The notes under the pieces: generated by a model | The model's input: only the letters and a program-made list of their open reading frames with translations | The model's database searches: none | What the model was told of the DNA's origin: nothing | Shown: in pieces, positions 47,839 through 61,137 of the stretch | Layout: each line of letters starts with the position of its first letter | Position numbering within the stretch: the stretch's first letter is position 1 | NCBI RefSeq assembly: GCF_020509005.1 | Contig: NC_063013.1 | Span: forward strand, 2,294,001 to 2,358,000 | Direction of reading: 5' to 3' | Length of the DNA stretch: 64,000 bases | DNA from: Fulvia fulva | Taxonomy: Eukaryota > Ascomycota > Dothideomycetes > Mycosphaerellales > Mycosphaerellaceae | Program-made: the position numbers and the translations under genes

Positions 47839-47852
47839 GGTTATGAGCCCGG
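47839..47852 (+). promoter_or_regulatory. Copia primer-binding site, initiator tRNA-Met anticodon type
   Basis: ggttatgagcccgg begins directly after the 5' LTR. It is complementary to the anticodon stem-loop of initiator tRNA-Met (core gggctcataacc), the half-tRNA primer known for Drosophila copia and other Copia elements. Confidence 0.65.
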
Positions 47853-48286
47853 GTTTGTGCAGGAATAAGAGCAACCTATATCAGTACAGGTTACTTGTAT
47901 CCCTTGCTATCGTAGCAGAAAACATCTGGGAATCAGAAGTCTACCCCGTCTATCCTGTCAAGGAGCTTAGTTCGATACTAAGTGATAGGTAACCTAGACA
48001 AGGACTCTGTGCGGCTTACTCAAAGCCAATACCTTGAAGATACTCTGTAGGCAGAACTGCATCGAGATACTATCAAGAAGGACTTCAAGTAAGTCATTTG
48101 AAGCTCTGCTAGGAGAGACAGACCTGTGTCCTAGCCCCGAGACCTCACACCGCTCCTTCTTTACTTTACTAAGCAGGCCTTAGTATCCACACCTACGAAC
48201 TTTCCCATTCTACACCAGAAGCCTCAGCAGGATCTGAGCCACCACCTTGGAACACACACACCTTGTTTCATTACATCCAATTTATT

Positions 48287-51200
48287 ATGGATTCATACCA
48301 AGAGAGGACAGAGGAGAAGGGAGGCAAAATCCCAATTCTTGGGAGGGACAATTGGAAGAGATGGTTCAACCTTCAGAGATACAAGATGGAGAGCCAATTA
48401 GCATTCTTTGCAATTGATGACCTAATGGAAGTGTCTTTTGACAACATCAAGGGCAAGACTCTAAAACTCCAAGAAGAGGCTACAACCAAAGAGATCCTCA
48501 ATACGCCAACATGGACAAGACACAATGCAGTGTGCAACTTCAGTATCCTTAGTAGGATCACAGAAGAAGATGAATTTGAGCTTGAGGGCTCATGTGAATC
48601 TGGAAGAGCTGCTGAGAAGTGGGTGTATCTCTGGAACAAGTATAGCCAGGTGCTACCAACCCATGCACATGAGCTCACAAAGCAATTTGTGACCTTTGAG
48701 ATGAGTGAAGAGTTCACTATCAGATCTGCATGGACATACCTGGTTTCTCTTGGAAAAAGGATTGCTGATGTTGACCCAGAGGGTCAGCATTACAGGAAAG
48801 CTGATGTGAGGATGACCCAGCTCTTAAGCTCACTGCCACCTGACTACCATGTAGCCAGGGATACTATCATGGCTTAGCCAAAGATGGATCATGAAAGGAC
48901 CTTAAAGATCCTTGAAGCTCAAGAAGCCAGGTTGGATCCCTCTAAGGCTGAGTATGGCATGGCAGCCACCTGGGTCAAGCCCTCAGGTCTAGCAAGACCA
49001 CTCTCCTGCCTTCTCTGTGAGAAGGATCATCTGATCAAGGACTGCCCTAGTTTGCCTGAGGCAAGAAAGGTCCTTAGATCTCATTCCCAACCACCATCTT
49101 CCCAGAATACAACACATGTCAAGAAGAAGAGAACTCCACCACCCACTTCAAGGAGGACACCAAGAGAGAAGTCCTCTATGGAAGAACTTAAGAAAATGGT
49201 GAAGAAACTCAGCTCTGACATGCTGTCACTCCAGAAGAACCGGGCCCAGTCTTATACCTCTAAAGCAAAGAAGACTGGAAAAGGTTTCTCCGCCCAAGAG
49301 TCACCATGCAGCTCATCCCCAGAGACAATGTCTGATGATGATGAGTATGATGAAGTGGCTCACTCAACTGCAGAAGTCCAAGGCAAGTTCCCCTCGTCAG
49401 AGTGGTTACTTGACTCCTGTGCTTCATCCCATATGACTGACCAAAGCTGCCTCTTTAGATCTATGACTCCCTTGACAAGGAAGAAATGGATCAAAGTGGG
49501 AGGTGGGTTTTTATTGGCCACTCATATTGGGAATGCAGAGATGAGTGGGAGAGCTGGCAGAAAAGTTGTTTTGGAAGATGTCCTGCTTGTACCCAAGCTA
49601 GGAGTGAACCTGGTTTCATGGAACCAGTTTAGCAAGCAGTTTGGTGTGCAACCTCCATCATTTTCTCTTGTTTCCCCCTCTGGTGAGACTGTTGTCCAGA
49701 CAAAGCTCCTTGGGGGGGTTCCATTCATTGATGAGATTTCTCCTCTCCTACAAGAACGGGCACATTACTCATCATGTGCACCACCAATGGAGAATGCCTT
49801 TGTGACTGCTCAATCAGAGACCGACCTGAAGCAGTGGGAGCTCTGGCATAGAAGATTTGCACACTTTGGGAAGAATTTGCTCCAGAATCTTCACAAGGTA
49901 ACAGACTTGAAAGAACCCATTCCTATCCCTAAGGATGGCTTTCACCAGTGCAGAGTATGCTCAATAGCAAAGATGAAGAAGTACAAAGGCAAAGTTACAG
50001 AGAGAAGACCTGAAAGACTTGCCCTTGAATCTATTGACATATGTGGCCCACTACCAATCTCAAGACTAGGATTCAAATACTGGCTTGAGATTGTTGACAA
50101 CTTCTCTAGGAAGAAGTGGACCTTTCCTCTTAGAGAAAGAGAAGATGCTCCAGTTGCTCTCCAGAACTGGAAGATCAAAGCAGAGAGGAAATCATCAGCG
50201 CAGCTGAAAGCAGTAAGACTTGACAATGCAAAAGAACTTATTGCATTAGTGAAGCAGTGGGAGAAGGATTTGGGGATTGGGCTCGAGCCGACTGAGGCAT
50301 ACAACTCTCTACAGAATGGACCAGTTGAGAGGTCAATACAAACCTCAGAGGACTCTATAAGGGCAATGCTTGAAGAGGCTAAAATGCCGGTTGAATTTTG
50401 GCCTGAAGCACTAGAGGCCCAAACTTATATGAGGAACAAACTGCCAAATGGCCCAGATTACGATGGGTTCAAGGTTTCACTAGATGAGGCTTTTGATGGT
50501 ATCAAACCGACCATCAACCATTTGAAAGTTTGGGGATGCAAAGCTGTTGTCTATATGGACACAAGATCCCAACCTCAATGGGCAAGAAGTGACAAGCTAA
50601 TGAATAGGGGTAAAGAAGCAGTGTTTATTGGGTATGTTGAAAACACAGCTAAAGCCTAGCTCTTTTGGGAACCAGACATGAGAGCTGTTAAACAACACAC
50701 ACATGCAGACTTCTTTGAGGACCAGCCTGGAGGTGATATGGGTCTCAATGTTCCAACATTGAATCTACCAAGCAGTGCACCAGCTAGGAAGCCCTTAGGA
50801 AGGCCGAGGAAGAACGTATCCTTAGGACAATCTACCTACCATCCAGGCGTCCATCAGAGCCCCCCCGAAATAGATCAGCCAATTGAGAGCCCTAAAGTCG
50901 CTCAGCCGAGAAAGCTGTTTGTGCAACTTCCCCAGCCTCCGGAGAACGTAGGGGAATTTCAGAAAATCGATCAGCCAATTGAGAGAAGCTCCCTAGATCC
51001 CCAGGAAATAGACGTTACTAGGTCACAAGTGACGGTCCCTAAATCATCCCTTGGAAAGAGAAAGGCTGACTATGATGTTGAGGGCTATGACATGAAACAG
51101 AAAGCCCCAAAATCTATGGTCCCTAAGCCCGAACTAACCACTGAAGTGGGAGAAGCAATGGACCTCTCAGAGAACCTTGCTGCTTTTCACCAAGCTTTCT

Positions 51201-52918
51201 TTGCAGCCATGCAATCAGTGGACAGTTCAATACTATGGGATAGCGAATTCCTGGAAGAAGTTGAGGAAATGGCCTTTGCAGCAACTGTAGAAGCCATTGC
51301 ATACAAGCAAGAGGTCCCAATTCCAAAATCCTACAAGGATGCTGTGAATGACAAGAAATGGGGACATCTTTGGAAGGAAGCAATCCAAAAGGAACTAGAT
51401 GCTCTACAGAGTAACAACACCTGGGAAAATTCTGTTCCACCAAAAGGAGCAAATCTGGTTACATCAAGATGGGTCTTTGATATTAAGAGAAGCATTAGTG
51501 GAGCTATTGAAAAGTTCAAGGCTAGACTAGTTGCAAGGGGCTTCTCACAGAAGTTTGGTGTTGACTTTATGGAGACATTTGCACCTACAGTAAGACAGGA
51601 CACCCTTAGGGTGTTTATGGCTATTGTGTGTAAGAAGGATCTTCATCTTCACCAAGTGGATGTGAACAATGCATTCACAGAAAGCACCCTCCATGAAGAC
51701 ATCTTCATGTTACCACCACCAGGAGTTGAGCTTCCACCAAACATAGTGTTCAAAATCCTCAAAAGCTTGTATGGACTTAAGCAAGCAGCTAGAGATTGGA
51801 ATCAACTCTGTGTGTCAAAGCTCAGAGAGATTGGATTCACACAGTCAGAAGTGGATCCATGCCTACTTATCCATAAGAAGAGGGAGATCATAATCCTTAT
51901 ACATGTGGATGACATTCCAATTGCTGCACCAAAGTTGACAGATGTTCTCTGGTTCAAAAGAGAACTTGGCAAGATCTTCAAGATCAAAGATCTAGGTGAA
52001 CCTGAAAAGATCCTTGGCATGAGAGTCACAAGGGACAGGAAGAGAGGAATCCTGAAACTTGACCAAGGACACTTTGTTAGGGACAGCCTAGCCAAGATGG
52101 GAATGAACCATGAGAAGGCAGCACCTACACACTCACCCATGGACAGCTATGAGGCCCTCAAACCTTCAAGCCACATAGATGAGAGGTGTGACAAGGCAGA
52201 GTACCAGAGTATTAATGGTACTTGGATGTGGCCAGCAACAATCACAAGGCCAGACATTGCTTTTGCCCTAGGAAGGATGAGCTCATTTGTGAGTGACCCA
52301 TCCACCTACCACATGAAGGCTTTGAAGAAGATCACTAGGTACCTAAGATCATACCCTGATCTAGGACTTCAGTTCTCAAAGTCTGGAAAAGGACACCTTA
52401 TTGGATACTGTGATTCTGATTATGCAATGGACAAAGCAGACAGAGTCTCAATCCTTGGGTATGTCTTCTTCCTCTGTGGGGCACCAGTTTCTTGGATGAG
52501 CAAGAAGCAAAAGTCTGTAGCAACATCCACAATGGAGGCTGAATATATGGCCATGAATGCATGTGCGAAGCAGTCCCAATTCCTAGCTTCACTGCTAAGG
52601 GAAATGGATTGTCCAGAGTTAGTGGGAGACTGTTCCCATCAACCAAGAATCACTGGAAACCAGGAGACTGTATCAAATTTGAGACCAGTCCAATTAAGAG
52701 GTGACAATCAAGCTGCCCTCACCCTAGTGAAAGATGCACATGTTCATGACAAGTCGAAGCACATTGACATTGCCTATAACGCTGTTAGGAAACTTTGGTG
52801 GAGGAGGCTTATTGCTGTTGAGTACACCCCAACCTCTAAGATGGTTGCAGACGGGTTTACAAAACCAAAGACTGGTCCACACTTCCAGAGGTTTGTAAGC
52901 CAGCTGAACCTGTCATAA
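48287..52918 (+). pseudogene. Copia gag-pol polyprotein with two in-frame TAG codons
   Basis: The frame is continuous from ATG 48287 to TAA 52918 except TAG at 48875-48877 and 50657-50659, both fitting CAG-to-TAG. Domains in order: gag; zinc knuckle CLLCEKDHLIKDC; protease WLLDSCASSHM (DSC where DSG/DTG is usual); integrase HHCC region (HRRFAHFG ... CRVCSIAK) and catalytic core (ESIDICGPLP, AVRLDNAKE, QNGPVERS); reverse transcriptase (SRWVFDIKR, QVDVNNAFTE, catalytic HVDD); RNase H (YCDSDYAMDK, STMEAEYMA). The 1543-codon length is normal for Copia. The stops should prevent full-length protein unless read through. Confidence 0.9.
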
Positions 52919-52983
52919 AAAGGTCCAAGTACTATTGACAGGAAGTGAGCAGACTGTAACCTCCTATACGAGATGAGTAGGAG

Positions 52984-53218
52984 TGTTAAGATGTAGCATC
53001 TCAAAGGGAGTCAACAATCAGGAAGTGATCTGGTAGCCTGAGGCATCCACGATGACTCAGCTTGTAGGGAGATACCTTCTCTCCCCTTTAGCTTAGATAG
53101 ACATCTAACATAATCAACACATTGGTTCCTGATATATTGCTACATGCTCGTGCTATTAGTCAGTTAAAGATTGATCTCTTACTCCACTCTGCTACTATCC
53201 ACCCGTACCTATTTAACA
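52984..53218 (+). repeat. 3' LTR of Copia
   Basis: 235 bp; differs from the 5' LTR only by transitions. Confidence 0.92.
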
Positions 53219-53343
53219 CAGGGTATATAATTCTTAGCGCTTATACACTAAGCTAGACTGTCACTTCTTAACGACTTCTGAGCACTCTAAGGCTCTTCTG
53301 TCCCTACCTTCTGTACACTCTGTAGGGAGACCATGACAAGGGT

Positions 53344-53384
53344 AATATTCTAGTATTCGGATACGAGAATATATTCTACCTCGT
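53344..53384 (-). pseudogene. G1 gag fragment between two insertions
   Basis: 41 bases that join 47198 to 60605 in the G1 gag sequence (complement of the tagtattcggatac region near 9320). Confidence 0.75.
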
Positions 53385-53568
53385 TATTACGGGTAGCCCG
53401 CGACCCCCTACTATAGCTACGTCGGCCCGGCTGAGCCGCGGACCTTCCGTATCGGGTTAGCGCGGCTTAGCTTTGCTTTATAACTTCGCCGCGCCTCGCG
53501 CTCCTCTTTCGTAGCTTTATAGAATAACAACTATCTCAATTAGACTCTATAGTACGCGCGCCCTTATA
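53385..53568 (+). repeat. 5' LTR of G3
   Basis: 184 bp, TATTACGGG...CCCTTATA, preceded by CTCGT and followed by the leader hairpin at 53585-53607. Confidence 0.92.
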
Positions 53569-53799
53569 GTTTGTTCTACTACCCTACCTAGATCGCGGAT
53601 CTAGGTAAGGGACGCGTAATAATAGGAATAGACAGAACCGTAGAACTCGAGAACGCGTAGAGTCGTATTAGAATATAGAATACGGTAAGGCGTATAGCGC
53701 GTAGATACCTAGAGAACGTAACGTAGCGACATTATTAGTAGGTAGTCGCGCGCTCGTAGACAGTTAGGATATAGGTACTGTTACGCCTCCCCCGAACCT

Positions 53800-56700
53800 A
53801 GATAATATGACTTTATAAATAGCGAACGGCGGCATACTACCGCTACCTAAGCCTAAGGGCAAAAGTAAGTAGCGTATATCTCTTTTCCCCGACCTCTCCT
53901 CTTTCCCTTAGAGTTAGACATAGGACGATAACCGGCGGGTTATAGTAGACACCGGTATCGCGCTATAATAAGAGATTAATAAAGCTTACTAGAAGGCCTT
54001 CGAGCGAGAAGAAGGTAGTAAGATTGACTTTATAGAACTATTCGAGTTCAAGCTCGAAGAGAACCTAGGCGGTAACCTAGACGAGGTATATCTATTACTC
54101 GACGAGGTAGACCACATTCTCGTATCCGAATACTAGAATGTCACCCTAGACAACCTTACGACCCTTATATCCTAACACCCGAAGACTACCTACGACTTCG
54201 TACTATAAGTAGTCAATACGGCGATTACTAAGGGCAGACAACTCGATATAATAGAGCGAGCTAACGACCTCTAGAACACCTAGTATACTACGCTATACAC
54301 CGAATACGACCGCATCTATAAGATGCTACGAAGTGAAGAGCTTGTTATATAGAAAATGGTAGTAGATCTTAAGAGTAAGAAGGATTACGACCTAGCTAAG
54401 TTATAAGAGCTAGAGAAGAAATATAAGGAAGCTAACAACCTATATAAGCAGTTTAGCGAGATCTACGAGAAGGAGAAGAAGAAGGCATAAGATGCTAAGG
54501 TAAAGAACTAGGCCCTATAATAAGAAGTCGATAACCTAAAGGCTCGGCTTAAGGTAGGAGACACTATATAGAACGGAGGTAGGGGCCGCTTAGGCCGCCG
54601 ACCCTCTAGTTCCCGCCTACGCGAGACCTTACTCGAGTAGCTATTACGTAGGTATCGCGAAGCTACTAGTGGAGGTAGCGGTAGCGGTAGTAGTAATAAA
54701 GATAGAGACGACTATAACCGTAGTAATAATAGCCGAGGACGTAATAACGACCGTCCGCGACTAGGACCTAATAAAAGTCGTGACTCGAGAATGCGTAATA
54801 CCCGTACCTAGACACTACTAGTTGACCTTCTAGAACGTCTCTTCACTATTAACCGTACCCTTACTCGCGGTATAGAGATCGGTAAGGGTGTACCTAACCC
54901 TAAGTACTTTAATAACGATAATGACCCTAATTTCGACAGCTAGTACAGTAGTGTTCTCCTAAAGCTAACTATAGTAACCTTCTATACTAAGGTAGATAGT
55001 CTACGCTTCGTATATAGGTAGACGTAAGGTGATCCTTAGCGAAGTATTAAGCCGAGGATCCCTATGCCTAGATAGTAGTCCTTTAACGAGTTTAAGACTA
55101 GAGAAGAGTTATTAGATTAGATAATACGCTAATATAGTATACGTAATAAAGGAACTAAGGCTATAGTTAACATTGCTACCTATAAGTAAGAATAAGGCGA
55201 AACCTTTATAGCCTTCTATATACGCTACTCGAAGTTACGCGCCTAGATATTATAGACCGATAAGACCGAGCTTATACTATTCCGTAACCGACTAAACCGT
55301 AAGTACTTTATTAAGACCTTCGGCGACCGCGAAGTCGACCGCCGCCTAGATAGTATATAAGACGTTATCGAGGAGTATACCGTACTAGACGAGAGCTTCT
55401 ACGAGACAGATCGACTATACCCGTAGAAGGAGCGCCCCCGTAGTAATAGCAACTCGAACGGTAATAGCGGCTAGAACAACTAGAACAACGGTAACGTAGT
55501 TACTAGTACCGCTACCGGTGTAGTAGGTGCCTTAGTATAGCGCCTACTATAGTACGCTAGTACTAAGAAGAAGGAGGATCTGCCGATATATCTATAGAAC
55601 CTACCTACGCTTAACCGTAAGTAGCGCGAAGACCTTAAGAAGTAGGGTAAGTACTACCGCTACCGTATAGGTTCTTACGTATCGACTAACCCTAAATACC
55701 TAATATATAGGTACGATAGCGACTATCGCCTACCGCGTCTACGTAATACTACGCCGAATCCGAACGCGAACCTTAGTTCCCTAGCCGCCGATCTATAGTA
55801 GGGAAATAGCAAGACCGCTACCTAAGCGTAGTAGATAGCGGTCACCCGAACTTCCTAGGATAGAAAGAGCATAAGATTAAGAGACACGGAATGTAAGAGA
55901 CGGTAATAGACTATAGTAAGGAGCTTAAGATATTGGTATACGTACTAGATAAATAATAGCTAGCTATATACCCTTATATATTGTTACCCGTAATAATATA
56001 ATATAGAAAGGCTCGAGGCCTTATAGATTCTACTTCTACCTCTCTCTTTCTTAACTAGAAATTTATACGTAAATACACAATACCCCTAATCCCTTTAACG
56101 TAAAGCCGACGACTAATACTAGGAGATAGAACGGCTACTACACGGCAGATTATATACGCGGCCCTTATAGACGTAGTTATCGGCGATTATTACGAGTAAA
56201 TGTTATACTACGTTACCGACCTCGAATATAATATCGTGTTTGGCCTACCGTAGCTTATAGCGTATAACCTAAACATCTTCTAGGAGATAGGCGAGGTGGC
56301 ATTTAGATCGGATTACTGCTTTAGTCACTATCTATAGAATAAGACATCGACAATAGTATAATCCCTAAACTATCGCGAGAAGAAGAAGTAGGCACTAGTA
56401 CGGTACGGACTAGAGCCCTTTACTAGAGAAGTAGCGAGCTTTATAGTAGGAGGGGCGGAGCTAAACGTCTTATTATATAACCTAGAAGACATAGACGATA
56501 AAGAAGTAGACTACTAGGGCGTTTCTTAACGCGCGTAGGGAATGTACGCGTACCGGCCTAGGGCTAAGTACTTCTATATTATGCCTACTAGGCGTAAGAG
56601 CGACGACGGAGAGCTTAAGCTAAGTGTAATAGCTACTAATAATCTAGACCAATTCTTGAACAAGTAGTTCAATCATAACCCGAAGGAGAAGTTACCGCCG

Positions 56701-59700
56701 ATATACTACGATATTACGGACGCTTTCATAGCTAAGGATTATAAAGGACTCCTACCTCACCGACTAGGCGTAGATTATAAGATTCACATTAAGCCTAATA
56801 GTCTATAAGAGCCACTATACCGCAAGCCCTACGGCCTAGCTAAGAAGGAGAACGAGGCAGTTAAGAAATGGCTAGACGAGTAAACATCTAAAGGGAAGGT
56901 ACAGAAAGTAGGGCAAAAGACGAGCTAGTCTCCTATACTAGTACTAGTAGTACGTAAGCCTAGAGGTAGGCTACGTGTTTACATCGACTATAGAGGATTA
57001 AATGCGATTACTATTAAGAACCGGTATCCGATTCCCTTGATATAAGAGACGCTTAACCGTATATACGGCAAGAAGTACTTTACGAAGCTAGATATTATAG
57101 TAGCCTTTAACAAGTTACGGATAGCTAAAGGGCACGAGTAGTTAACGGCGTTTACGACACGATACGGTATCTACGAGTATCTAGTGTTGCTATTCGGCTT
57201 ATATAACGGACTAGTATCGTTCTAATTATATATTAACAAGGTCTTATAAGAACACCTAGACGACTTTGTGTCGGCCTACCTAGATGACGTACTTATCTTT
57301 AGTGACACCTTAGAGGAGTATATTAAATACGTACGGAAGGTTCTTACTAAGCTACGCGATATAGGACTTATAGTAGACATCGACAAAAGCGAATTCTACT
57401 AATAGAAGGTGAGGTATCTTAGGCTAATTATAACCCCTAACGGTATCGAGATAGACCCCGAGAAACTCGAATGTATTTAGGCATAGGAAGCTCCTAAGAA
57501 CCTAAAGGATGTCTAGGCCTTCCTTAGATTTGCCAACTTCTATAGGCGGTTTATCGAAGCATTTTCGCGTATAGCTACTCCTCTTACAAACCTGACCAAG
57601 TCGGACGGACTAAGCAATCATAAGAACAGAAGGAGTTAATAGTTACTAGATTACTAACGAGCCTTTGACAATTTGAAAGCTACGTTTAGTAAAGCCGGCA
57701 TACTCGTACATTATATACTAGGTAGGGAAACGGTAGTAGAGACAGATTCTTTAGATTTTATAAACGCCGGCGTACTTTCGTAGTATAACGAGAAGGGTAT
57801 ACTATATCCTATAGCCTTCTACTCGAAGAAGTTGAGTCTATAGGAGTGTAATTATAAAATCTATAACAAGGAACTATTAGCTATTATCAAGGCTTTTAAG
57901 GAATAGAGACCCGAGCTCGCCTACGAAGTAGATAATAAGGACTTATAGCTAGTCAAGATTTATACCGACTATAAGAACCTAGAATACTTCATAAAGACAA
58001 AGTAGCTAAATCGGCGACAAGCGCGTTAGGCTAAGTTCTTATGCTAGTTTAACTTTAAGATAATATACCGTCTAGGACTTTAAGGTATAAAGCTAGATAG
58101 CCTAACGAGACGTAGCTAGGACCTTCCGTAGGAGGTAGACGACCCTCGGAACTAGTATTAGCATTAGACATTACTACCTCCTAAGCGATTCCTTAAGATC
58201 GCCTTACTATAGGCAATAGTAGAAGATACGCTAGAAGAAGAGGAACTAGTATAGCTAAACCCTAAAGCTAAAGAGTTTATACCTATAGAACGAGATACGC
58301 CTACTAAATAACCGGCGACGCGTAAAAGTTAGCGGGAAGCCGAACTCGAGTATTAAATATCGACGGCGTACGTAACTAATAACGAGCTTAAGACCGCGAT
58401 CAAGGACCTATAGAAAGACCGCACTCCTACACTACTATAGAGAGCGAAGATTCACCTAGTACACTATAAAGTAGATAGTGACCTACTATATATTCGAAAT
58501 TAATACGACGGCTAGAGCTTATAGGTACTAAATAACTAAGCCTTATAGACTAGGATAATCAAGATAAACTATAACGCTCTAGTAGTAGGCTATCAAGACG
58601 AGCTCGTACTTATGAACTCGTAGCACGTAAATTCTACTAGCCTAGATTAGCGAGATCCGTACGTAGATATACCGCGAATTGCCGTACCTACCGTATAATA
58701 AAATCTCTATACTCCTAGCCACTAGGATTATTATAGCTACTTCCTGTTCTAGATCGGCCTTAGAAATATATTGTAGTCGACTTCGTTGTCGGACTCCTAG
58801 ATAGTACTCTTAACGGTGTAGTCTATAACAACATTATGACCGTTACTAATAGGCTTACTAAGGAAGTCGAGCTAATCCCTATTAGCGCAATAATAGTACA
58901 GAATGCGGCAAGGCTTTTCCTTAAATATATGTTCTGTCGGCGCGGGTTTCCTAATACTATTATATTAGACCGTAGCAAGTAGTAGGTTACTACCTTCTAG
59001 AAGAAACACTATAAGATGCTCTATACAAATCGTAAGCTAAGTTCTTCGTATCACCTAGAAACTAATAGATAGTTAGAACGTACTAACTAGGCGATAGAAT
59101 AGTATCTTTATATATTTACTAATAAGGTATAGGATGACTAGGCAGAATAGCTATACCTTACTTAGTTCGCGATTAACAATTACCTATCCGAGACTACTAG
59201 TATGTCGCCGTTCTACGCCACCTTAGGCTATAACCCTAAGTTTATAGAGCGAGTTGACCTGAACGCTAGAAAGGAGGGAGGACTAACTACTCTCTAGCGA
59301 CTAGATACGCGATCAGTAGAAACCTTTATACGTCGAATTTACGAGCTTCATAAGCACCTTTAAGAAAATATACGAATGTCATAAGCTCTCTAAGTAGAAG
59401 TAGCAAACCGCTACCGAAGTATTCCTCTAGACTATAAGGTAGGTGATTAGGTGTATCTTAGTACTAAGAACATCCGCACGACTCGACTATCTAAGAAGCT
59501 AGATAGGAGATATGCCGGCCCTTACTAGATTACGGAAGTTATACCGGCTAGACTCTCTTATCGACTAAAACTATTAGACGCTCTAGTAGGACTTAATAAC
59601 TGCTTCTATACCTCACTACTATAACGAGCCGACCACCCCGATTTCCTACTACTTAAAGGGTAGTATCTAGCGCCGCTACTACCGATAACTATCGAACCTA

Positions 59701-60405
59701 ACACTACCGAGGCTAATATAGTAGCCGATATAGTAGTAGCACCTACGTATATATACGAGGTAGGAAAGATCCTTAATATATATACCCGTAAGCGGGCAGG
59801 TAAGGTAAAGAAGGGGCATAAGCGTAAGGTAGATATATAGTATAAGGTGAAATAGGCTAGATATTAGAACGAGGAGGATAGTAAGACCTAGTAACCTATA
59901 GAGGATATACTTAAACACGCGGCCGCCGCTATTATAGACTTTTACTATAACCGGCCGGAGTTATCTACGCCTATAGGCTTCGTAGCTCTATCTAACTAGT
60001 CCCTACTAGCTACTAAGGTGCTCGGGCTTAACACGATTAGGGTCATTCCGAAAGACACCGTTACGAATAAGTCGCCTCGAGCCTTACCTCTAATAGAATC
60101 TGCTCCGTATATGTTCGATACTCGAGTAGAGCCTATAGAGCCTATAATAATACCTAACTTTAGTTATAAGGGTTATACGCGAGTACTAGCCGAAGACAGA
60201 CGTAGGTCTAGGGCAAGCTAGCTAACTAGGCAACATGTTTCTCGAAGAAAGCCGGTCGAGGATAGTCTTAATAGAGCGAATACGATATTATCGGATGACG
60301 ATAGAGCACTAGAGGATAATTAGGCGTTCGCGCGATTATAGAGCTCGATAGGCAAGTGGCCTTATTAGGTAGATAGCGCTTAGAGGACTAAGGCGTGTTT
60401 TGGGA
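53800..60405 (+). pseudogene. G3 gag-pol, RIP-inactivated
   Basis: The same domain order as at 8990-15600: gag (near 55030-55440), protease, reverse transcriptase with YLDD, RNase H, integrase (near 58590-59300) and chromodomain-like C-terminus. An open stretch of 67 codons remains at 60018-60221 near the end of pol. Differences from the first copy are almost all transitions. Confidence 0.85.
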
Positions 60406-60415
60406 GGGGGGATAC

Positions 60416-60599
60416 TATTACGGGTAGCCCGCGACCCCCTACTATAGCTACGTCGGCCCGGCTAAACCGCGGACCTTCCGTATTAGGTTAGCGCGGCTTA
60501 GCTTTGCTTTATAACTTCGCCGCGCCTCGCGCTCCTCTTTCGTAGCTTCGTAGAACAATAACTATCTCGTTTAGACCCTATAATACGCGCGCCCTTATA
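60416..60599 (+). repeat. 3' LTR of G3
   Basis: 184 bp, preceded by the purine tract gggaggggggata and followed by CTCGT. Confidence 0.92.
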
Positions 60600-60604
60600 C
60601 TCGT

Positions 60605-61137
60605 CGAGTAATAGATATACCTCGTCTAGGTCGCCGCCTAGGTTCTCTTTGAGCTTAAACTCGAACAGTTCTATAAAGTCAATCTTACTACCTTCTTCTC
60701 GCTCGAAGGCCTTCTAGTAAGCTTTATTAATCTCTTATTATAGCGCGACACTAGTGTCTACTATAACCCGCCGGTTATCGTCCTATGTCTAACTCTAAGG
60801 AAAAGAGGAGAGGTCGGGAAAAAGAGATATACGCTACTTACTTTTACCCTTAGGCTTAGGTAGCGGTAGTATACCGCCGTTCGCTATTTATAAAGTTATG
60901 TTATCTAGGTTCGGGGGAGGCGTAACGGTACCTATATCCTAACTATCTACGAGCGCGCGACTACCTACTAATAATATCGCTACGTTACGTTCTCTAGGTA
61001 TCTACGCGCTATACGCCTTACCGTGTTCTATATTCTAATACGACTCTACGCGTTCTCGAGTTCTACGGTTCTATCTATTCCTATTATTACGCGTCCCTTA
61101 CCTAGATCTTTGATCTAGGTAGGGTATTAGAACAAAC
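60605..61137 (-). pseudogene. G1 gag start and leader
   Basis: Reverse complement of about 8763-9300 of the reference Gypsy, including the leader hairpin at 61099-61121. Joins the 5' LTR of G1. Confidence 0.8.

Larger units (their letters stand above)
47604..53218 (+). mobile_element. Copia retrotransposon, nearly intact
   Basis: LTRs of 235 bp lie at 47604-47838 and 52984-53218, starting TGTTAAG and ending AACA. The flanking pentamers are CGGGG and CAGGG, one G-to-A apart, a likely target duplication. A primer-binding site follows the 5' LTR. One long frame (48287-52918) holds the order gag, protease, integrase, reverse transcriptase, RNase H, which defines Copia. Only two TAG codons interrupt it. 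The LTRs differ at about nine sites, all transitions, suggesting mild RIP. It lies within a solo LTR and is among the youngest insertions. Confidence 0.93.
47199..53338. mobile_element. Solo LTR of another retroelement, split by Copia
   Basis: Outer parts are 47199-47603 and 53219-53338, together about 520 bp after removing one Copia target duplication. It begins TGTTAGGG and ends ATGACA, and is flanked by AGGGT on both sides (47194-47198 and 53339-53343). No second LTR or coding part is present, so it is a solo LTR left by recombination. It shows little RIP. A TATA-like gtatataat lies at 53223-53231. It does not match the Gypsy or Copia LTRs in this window. Confidence 0.75.
53385..60599 (+). 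mobile_element. Complete Gypsy retrotransposon G3 (subfamily A), RIP-mutated
   Basis: LTRs of 184 bp (53385-53568 and 60416-60599) and target duplication CTCGT at 53380-53384 and 60600-60604, within G1 gag. Total 7215 bp, nearly the same as the copy at 8579-15794 and aligned to it along its whole length. The reverse transcriptase box is an intact YLDD at 57277-57288. The chromodomain-like tail lies near 59740-59950. TAG stops throughout; no protein is possible. Confidence 0.93.
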
